Of a DNA stretch of 64,000 nt, positions 60,061-64,000 are shown in pieces. The stretch is from an uncultured Latescibacterota bacterium. Lineage in GTDB: Bacteria; Latescibacterota; UBA2968; UBA8231. Both the position numbers and the translations under genes were made by a program. The notes under the pieces were generated by a model. It was not told the DNA's origin. It worked only from the letters and a program-made list of their open reading frames with translations, and did not search any database. Within the stretch, counting starts at the first letter, position 1. Every line of letters begins with the position of its first letter. The stretch is from positions 6,049,739 through 6,113,738 of the forward strand of contig OX638377.1 in the NCBI GenBank assembly GCA_951813615.1, written 5' to 3'.

Positions 60061-60759
60061 ATGCGCATACTCGTAACCGGCGCGGCCGGCAGCGTCGGCT
60101 CTAACGTGGCCCGCGGCCTCAAGGATCGCCACGAAGTGCGCGGCCACGACCGCGTGCCCATGCCCGATCTCACGGATACGGTCGTCTCTGACCTCACCGA
60201 CTTTGACTCTGTGCTAGAGGCCACGCGCGGCGTGGACGCCGTCGCGCACATTGGAGGCCTGCCCGGCGGCAACGAGTGGGAGCCCATGCTACAGAGCAAC
60301 TTCATCGGCACGTACAACGTGTTTGAAGCCGCCCGCCAAAACGGCGTCAAGCGCATCGCTTATGCCAGCCGCGCCGGGGTCTTAACGCTCTATCCGCGCA
60401 GCATCCGCCGCACGGTCGATATGACTACCACCCCGGTGGGCATCTACACGGTTAGCAAGGTCTTCGCCGAGGCGCTGGCCCACTCTTTTGCCCATCAGCA
60501 CGACATGGAATTTGTCTGCGTGCGCATTGGCAATTTCAACCTCGACCGCGACCAGCCCCAACACCCGCACCATCTCAGCCACGGCGATTGCGTGCGGGTT
60601 TTTGAGCAGGCGCTGATTCATCCGGGCGTCAAGTTTGAAATCGTCTTTGGGGTGTCGAGCAGCAACTGGCCGCTCTACGATGTCGAACACGGCAAGAGGG
60701 CGATTGGGTACGAGCCGCAGGATTATTCGGAGGTGCCGGAAGAGGAGTGGGGGAGGTAG
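60061..60759 (+). CDS. NAD-dependent epimerase/dehydratase
   Basis: 232 residues, extended-SDR type. LVTGAAGSVGSNVARGL (GxxGxxG), DAVAHIGG, an ASRAG segment where the catalytic Ser is expected, and YTVSK (YxxxK) are present. It is shorter than classical UDP-sugar epimerases, in the uronate-dehydrogenase-like size range. GAAAGGAG precedes the ATG. Confidence 0.9.
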   Translation: MRILVTGAAGSVGSNVARGLKDRHEVRGHDRVPMPDLTDTVVSDLTDFDSVLEATRGVDAVAHIGGLPGGNEWEPMLQSNFIGTYNVFEAARQNGVKRIAYASRAGVLTLYPRSIRRTVDMTTTPVGIYTVSKVFAEALAHSFAHQHDMEFVCVRIGNFNLDRDQPQHPHHLSHGDCVRVFEQALIHPGVKFEIVFGVSSSNWPLYDVEHGKRAIGYEPQDYSEVPEEEWGR

Positions 60760-60823
60760 GGCTACTCGGAGCGATGCGATGCCGACGGCAGTAATGCGGT
60801 TGGGAGACGATGGGCACTTTTGC

Positions 60824-60911
60824 TTGACAGCCCGTGAGTCCCTGGTACATTTCACAACATCACTAACAAGCGACGTAGGGCGGGTACCTCTACAACAGAG
60901 ATACCCGCCTA
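60824..60911 (+). promoter_or_regulatory. Promoter and long leader hairpin of the capsid-like/VapC unit
   Basis: TTGACA at 60824-60829 and TACATT at 60846-60851 (16 bp apart) form a reasonable promoter. The leader then forms a strong hairpin at 60876-60911 with arms GGCGGGTACCTCT and AGAGATACCCGCC, loop ACAAC, one C-A mismatch and about 14 pairs in all. It is followed by AAAAATA rather than a U-tract. It ends about 40 nt before the ATG at 60953. Confidence 0.45.
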
Positions 60912-60952
60912 AAAATATGCAATTGGACGTTACAGTAGTTAGAAGAAACAAT

Positions 60953-61948
60953 ATGACAGATTCGGAACTTCAGAAAAGTCGAGAGATTCTCGAAAGTTTG
61001 ACGGTCGAGAGCTTGCAGACCTCAAAAGGCCAGGAAGAATTTAATCAGGCGGCGGGCGAGTACATTCGCGACAAGATCAGAAAGACTTCGCTCTTTTACA
61101 GGGTGATACCTCCCCGGTCCGTAACCGAAAACGAATTAAAGCAACTTGGCAACACGACGGGTGATCAGCCAGATCTAAGATGTCTCATGCCCAGTGTACA
61201 GTTGCTCATGCCGGTACCAGTTATAGCGATGTTGATGGACATGCGTGGCGAGCCAGCCCCCAAGTATATAGACGGTGATCAGCAGCTTCCCATCCCGATA
61301 CGTTCCGTCGAGACCAAGTGGTTTGAAAAAACCACCGAGGAGCTTTTAGCCTCTGGTATCCTGAAGGTTGTCGAGGAAATGGCCTCTTGGGAGGCTAAGG
61401 AGCGTGACAGGAAATTTCTGGAGTACTGCGGACGGGCGGTCGCGCAATCGAAACAGATACTCCCGGCCAATGGCCCTCGCCCTCTGAAGCGCAGCGATCT
61501 CGTCGATATTAAGCGTCTAGCTGTGAAGAATCAGATTGGATCTAGGGTGGTACTTTTGTTGTCCGAAATGGCCTTCGGGACTTTGGAAGACTTTGCTGGG
61601 AGTAGTGACATGACATATATCCCTTCAACCAAGAAGGAGCTTTTTGATACTTGGGACAACGGTAAGCCTGCTTCAACAATATGGTCGTTTCCAGCGCCGG
61701 AGTTCTTGGGATACAATCTGTATTGCGGGAATTACAAGGTCCAGAGCCGGAGGAAAGCGAACGGGTGGAGGTTCATAGGATGGGAGGTGGTTGGTGCAGG
61801 CATTGGCAATATCAATGGCATTACTAAGCTCACTATAACGTCAACGTCGTCTCACCGGTTGGGCTTCATGGCCGGAGAGATCAAAGTCCCCGATGACTTC
61901 GACAGCATGGGTGGTCCTGAAATAGAGAAAATGTTTGGGGGAGGATGA
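60953..61948 (+). CDS. HK97-fold capsid-like protein (tentative)
   Basis: 331 residues from ATG 60953 (GTTAGAAGAAAC upstream, weak site). N-terminal LQTSKGQEEFNQAAGEYIRD and RKTSLFYRVIPPRSVTENEL, mid-region LPIPIRSVETKWFEKTTEEL and the C-terminal WEVVGAGIGNINGITKL pattern recall tailed-phage major capsid and encapsulin-type proteins, but no single signature proves the family. Base composition is lower in GC than the surrounding core genes, in line with transfer. No other phage structural gene adjoins it. It ends with a GGGGGAGGATGA that serves as ribosome-binding site for the next gene. Confidence 0.5.
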   Translation: MTDSELQKSREILESLTVESLQTSKGQEEFNQAAGEYIRDKIRKTSLFYRVIPPRSVTENELKQLGNTTGDQPDLRCLMPSVQLLMPVPVIAMLMDMRGEPAPKYIDGDQQLPIPIRSVETKWFEKTTEELLASGILKVVEEMASWEAKERDRKFLEYCGRAVAQSKQILPANGPRPLKRSDLVDIKRLAVKNQIGSRVVLLLSEMAFGTLEDFAGSSDMTYIPSTKKELFDTWDNGKPASTIWSFPAPEFLGYNLYCGNYKVQSRRKANGWRFIGWEVVGAGIGNINGITKLTITSTSSHRLGFMAGEIKVPDDFDSMGGPEIEKMFGGG

Positions 61949-62335
61949 GTGACTTTATTATTAGATACCCATCTGTTGCTATGGGCGGCGGGCGACCCAG
62001 GACAGTTGTCATCAAAAGCTCAGGACCTTCTCAGTGACCCCGCTACGGAACTGATATTCAGCACTGCAAGCATTTGGGAGGTCGTCATCAAGAGCGCACT
62101 CGGTAGAGACGACTTTCGTGTTAACCCACGGCAGTTGCGGGATGGCCTGATCCAAAACGACTACAGCGAACTTGAGATTCGATCTAAACACGCGCTCGCT
62201 GTCGGATCTCTGCCGCCGATTCACAAGGACCCCTTCGACCGCATACTCATAGCGCAAGCACAGGTCGAAAATATCACGCTGCTTACCACGGACGACAAGA
62301 TGGCCCGCTATTCCGGTCCTATTCAAACAGTCTGA
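61949..62335 (+). CDS. VapC-like PIN-domain toxin
   Basis: 128 residues from a GTG at 61949, immediately after the capsid-like stop. LLLDTHLLLWAAGD (first Asp), ASIWEVVIKSALGR (Glu) and KDPFDRILIAQAQ followed by LLTTDDKMARY (further acidic residues) fit the COG3744 PIN type. These RNases are normally partnered by a Phd/YefM-type antitoxin encoded just upstream; here the upstream coding sequence is the 331-residue capsid-like protein. Confidence 0.87.
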   Translation: MTLLLDTHLLLWAAGDPGQLSSKAQDLLSDPATELIFSTASIWEVVIKSALGRDDFRVNPRQLRDGLIQNDYSELEIRSKHALAVGSLPPIHKDPFDRILIAQAQVENITLLTTDDKMARYSGPIQTV

Positions 62336-62388
62336 TGGATTCCAAACCAAAAGCAACGACTGCTGGCTCGTAAAAAAAGAGGTCTGAT

Positions 62389-62691
62389 ATGCCAGTGTCA
62401 GCGACAGCAATGCCCAATGAGTACCGCGCTGATGTAGCTCGGGCGGTGGAGATTTGCAAAGCGGAGGGATGTCGAGACGTATTTATATTTGGCTCGGTCG
62501 CAGCCGGACGGCATCGGCCGCAGTCCGATCTGGATATAGGTGTCCGTGGCTGTCCACCCGAGCACTTCTATCGCCTGCTAGGTCGATTGATGGATGAACT
62601 CACCCATCCCGTGGACTTGGTTGATCTAGATACTGAAATCCGAGTTGCTGAATTCCTTGAGCAAGAAGATCAACTAGTGCAAGTTGGCTGA
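62389..62691 (+). CDS. MNT-type minimal nucleotidyltransferase
   Basis: 100 residues. DVFIFGSVAAGRHRPQSDLD carries the GSxxxGxxxxxSDxD polymerase-beta motif of MntA antitoxins. The usual HEPN (HepT) partner does not follow; the next gene is a dioxygenase. It is 53 bp beyond the PIN toxin. AGAGGT precedes the ATG. Confidence 0.85.
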   Translation: MPVSATAMPNEYRADVARAVEICKAEGCRDVFIFGSVAAGRHRPQSDLDIGVRGCPPEHFYRLLGRLMDELTHPVDLVDLDTEIRVAEFLEQEDQLVQVG

Positions 62692-62738
62692 GGTCCTCAG
62701 CCGATCTATTGTCTGTAAAATTCATAGAGGTAATAATC

Positions 62739-63611
62739 ATGGACCCAAGCTGCTTGCAGTACTGCATGACCGATGCACAGCGCGACCACTTCGAACAGCA
62801 GGGATACTTGATCGTCGAGAATGCGCTCGACGATGACATGCTGGGCAGGCTGCTGGAGGCTGGCGATCGCGTCGATGCCGAGGAAAGGGCAGCGCGTGAC
62901 TTGGCACCCAATGCCTTGCTGTCGAAATTCAGGACTATTGTTGAGGACGATATTTTTCTCGAACTGCTCGATTGGCCCAAGACGTTTCCGCTGATCTGGG
63001 ATATTCTCGGCTGGAACGTCCAGCACTACATCTCGCATTTGATCTACTACCCACCCGAATCCAAGAGCAGCATCAATTTGAAGCCCGGAGGCTGGCACCA
63101 AGACGGCGGCCGGCCGGTCCCCGAAATGGAGCGTCCCCAACCGAGATTGTCGCTCAAGGTCGGATTCTGGCTGACTGACATCAGCGAGTCGGAGAGAGGG
63201 GGTATCCGGATTGTCCCCGAAAGCCACAAGGGGGACCATCCGCCCGATTTTGCCGATGCGATGCAGGTTCAGGTAAAGGCGGGTACGGCCGTGTTGTTCG
63301 ACCGGCGGATGTGGCACGCGCGCGGGATGAATACCTCGGAGACGACCCGGAAAGTGCTGTTTTTGGGATACAGCTATCGCTGGCTGCGTGGCCTCGACTA
63401 CAACCTGATGCCCGCTGAAATGCTCGCCAAGTGCAGTCCCATACGTCGGCAATTGCTCGGCGATGGGGTGGATGTCAAAGGCTGGTGGCAGCCGACAGAC
63501 GAGGACGTTCCCCTCAAGGGCTGGCTGACTGAGCACAAGGGGAAGGAATACGTCGAGCGGATTGGGGAAAAGCAGTGGGAACGGGAAAAGTGGGAAGTGC
63601 CGGTCAGCTAA
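62739..63611 (+). CDS. Phytanoyl-CoA dioxygenase (PhyH) family protein
   Basis: 290 residues. FEQQGYLIVENAL opens the fold, GGWHQDGG supplies the HxD ligands, and FDRRMWHARGMNTSETTRKV the distal His and the 2-oxoglutarate Arg. It is a separate, shorter branch from the PhyH protein at 26254-27522. ATG 62739 follows AGAGGTAATAATC. Substrate unknown. Confidence 0.92.
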   Translation: MDPSCLQYCMTDAQRDHFEQQGYLIVENALDDDMLGRLLEAGDRVDAEERAARDLAPNALLSKFRTIVEDDIFLELLDWPKTFPLIWDILGWNVQHYISHLIYYPPESKSSINLKPGGWHQDGGRPVPEMERPQPRLSLKVGFWLTDISESERGGIRIVPESHKGDHPPDFADAMQVQVKAGTAVLFDRRMWHARGMNTSETTRKVLFLGYSYRWLRGLDYNLMPAEMLAKCSPIRRQLLGDGVDVKGWWQPTDEDVPLKGWLTEHKGKEYVERIGEKQWEREKWEVPVS

Positions 63612-63955
63612 CTTGCCCGACGAGGTCAAACCCTTGTTCAGGCACTGGGTCGACTAGGACCGAAGCCTGCTAGCGTCTTGATGTCCCGGCGCTAGGGAAA
63701 TCCATCCGTGCGAGAACTCAGCCTCCAAAATTATATTGCACGCGGTTGCATGCGGAGATTATGTGTCAATCTCTCAACATTTCTCTGCAAATGCGCTTAA
63801 TAAACCATTGAAAAACCCGGATATAGCCTTTAGTATATTCGGTTGCATTGGAACTTCTTCCCGCTCTCCCCGCAAAACTGCGGTGACGACACCTAAATGG
63901 TGTATCGGGGTGCTTGCCGGAAGGCGATCCGCCCTCACAAAAGAAGGCAGACAAG
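63612..63955 (+). other. Gene-free stretch with a candidate promoter for the response regulator
   Basis: No ORF of coding quality. From about 63720 the sequence becomes AT-rich. TTGAAA at 63808-63813 and TAGTAT at 63831-63836, 17 bp apart, form a plausible sigma70-type promoter about 115 bp upstream of the response regulator start. AAAGAAGG precedes that ATG. Confidence 0.4.
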
Positions 63956-64000
63956 ATGACCAACGCGAAAATACTAATCGTCGAAGACGATGAAGCCAGC
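63956..64000 (+). CDS. Response regulator receiver domain, N-terminal fragment (runs off the window)
   Basis: 15 codons reading MTNAKILIVEDDEAS. ILIVEDD is the characteristic first strand and acidic pair of the CheY-like receiver domain. The phosphorylation site and any output domain lie beyond the window. Confidence 0.88.
   Translation, partial: MTNAKILIVEDDEAS

Noticed and set aside
1-64000. tRNA, rRNA or a replication origin
   Set aside because: No cloverleaf or rRNA-like stretch and no cluster of DnaA-box-like sequences was recognised in the intergenic gaps; a covariance-model search was not possible.

Overview
The window looks like a chromosomal segment of a GC-rich Gram-negative bacterium with a heterotrophic, accessory-rich genome. 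Evidence for two membranes is direct: an Lgt prolipoprotein transferase, several lipobox lipoproteins, an Mla/MCE lipid-transport operon and a predicted outer-membrane barrel. The mix of phytanoyl-CoA-type dioxygenases, a sulfatase, a sialate-esterase-like hydrolase, several Gfo/Idh/MocA oxidoreductases, an amidohydrolase and ankyrin proteins recalls marine or sponge-associated lineages such as Poribacteria or Latescibacterota. That assignment is inference; there is no rRNA or other phylogenetic marker here.

Layout. 1-1.7 kb: ABC exporter ATPase plus the start of its permease, then an AhpD-like/peroxidase-related gene read through an in-frame TGA (candidate selenoprotein with a bacterial SECIS hairpin). 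1.8-12.2 kb: phosphoesterase, a 20-repeat ankyrin protein, aldo/keto reductase, three toxin-antitoxin loci (DUF6088 with an eroded partner, DUF433/DUF5615, RelE/Xre), a second ankyrin protein, a GNAT and an SGNH esterase. 12.2-19.2 kb (minus): a ribose-type ABC importer preceded by two tandem family-5 solute-binding lipoproteins. 19.4-25.2 kb (plus): D-aminoacylase-like amidohydrolase, a bacterial ANKH-like transporter, a ThDP enzyme and an oxidoreductase. 25.2-29.5 kb (minus): DUF2231 protein, sulfatase, PhyH dioxygenase, oxidoreductase. 29.5-30.8 kb: metal-dependent amidohydrolase.

30.8-34.4 kb is an accessory island: AT-rich flank, a chimeric relic of two DNA methyltransferase genes, a low-GC HEPN-motif protein, an IS5-type transposase remnant, and a UPF0175/DUF3368 toxin-antitoxin pair whose toxin carries a nonsense codon. 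34.4-41.8 kb (minus) is a tightly packed lipid operon: a four-domain acyl reductase / adenylation / ACP / PlsC fusion, Lgt, an old-yellow-enzyme-type reductase and an SDR, with a 48-codon ORF upstream. 41.9-49.6 kb (plus) joins a YegS-type lipid kinase to an MCE/Mla transporter (MlaD, PqiC-like lipoprotein, predicted barrel, STAS-MlaE, MlaF) and continues into DHFR and an aspartate/aromatic aminotransferase. 49.6-60.8 kb holds a DUF4384 lipoprotein, a glycosyltransferase, nadC, an oxidoreductase/L7Ae-like/31-codon ORF/CYTH cluster, an internally duplicated CPBP membrane protease, a membrane phosphoesterase and an epimerase. 60.8-64 kb is a second accessory patch: a capsid-like protein coupled to a VapC-type PIN toxin behind a long leader hairpin, an orphan MNT nucleotidyltransferase, a PhyH dioxygenase and the start of a response regulator.

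The most notable items are the selenoprotein, the HEPN gene within the decayed defence island, the capsid-like/VapC unit, the four-domain lipid fusion with a degenerate adenylation domain, and the ANKH homologue. Functions are read from sequence motifs only; no database search was possible.
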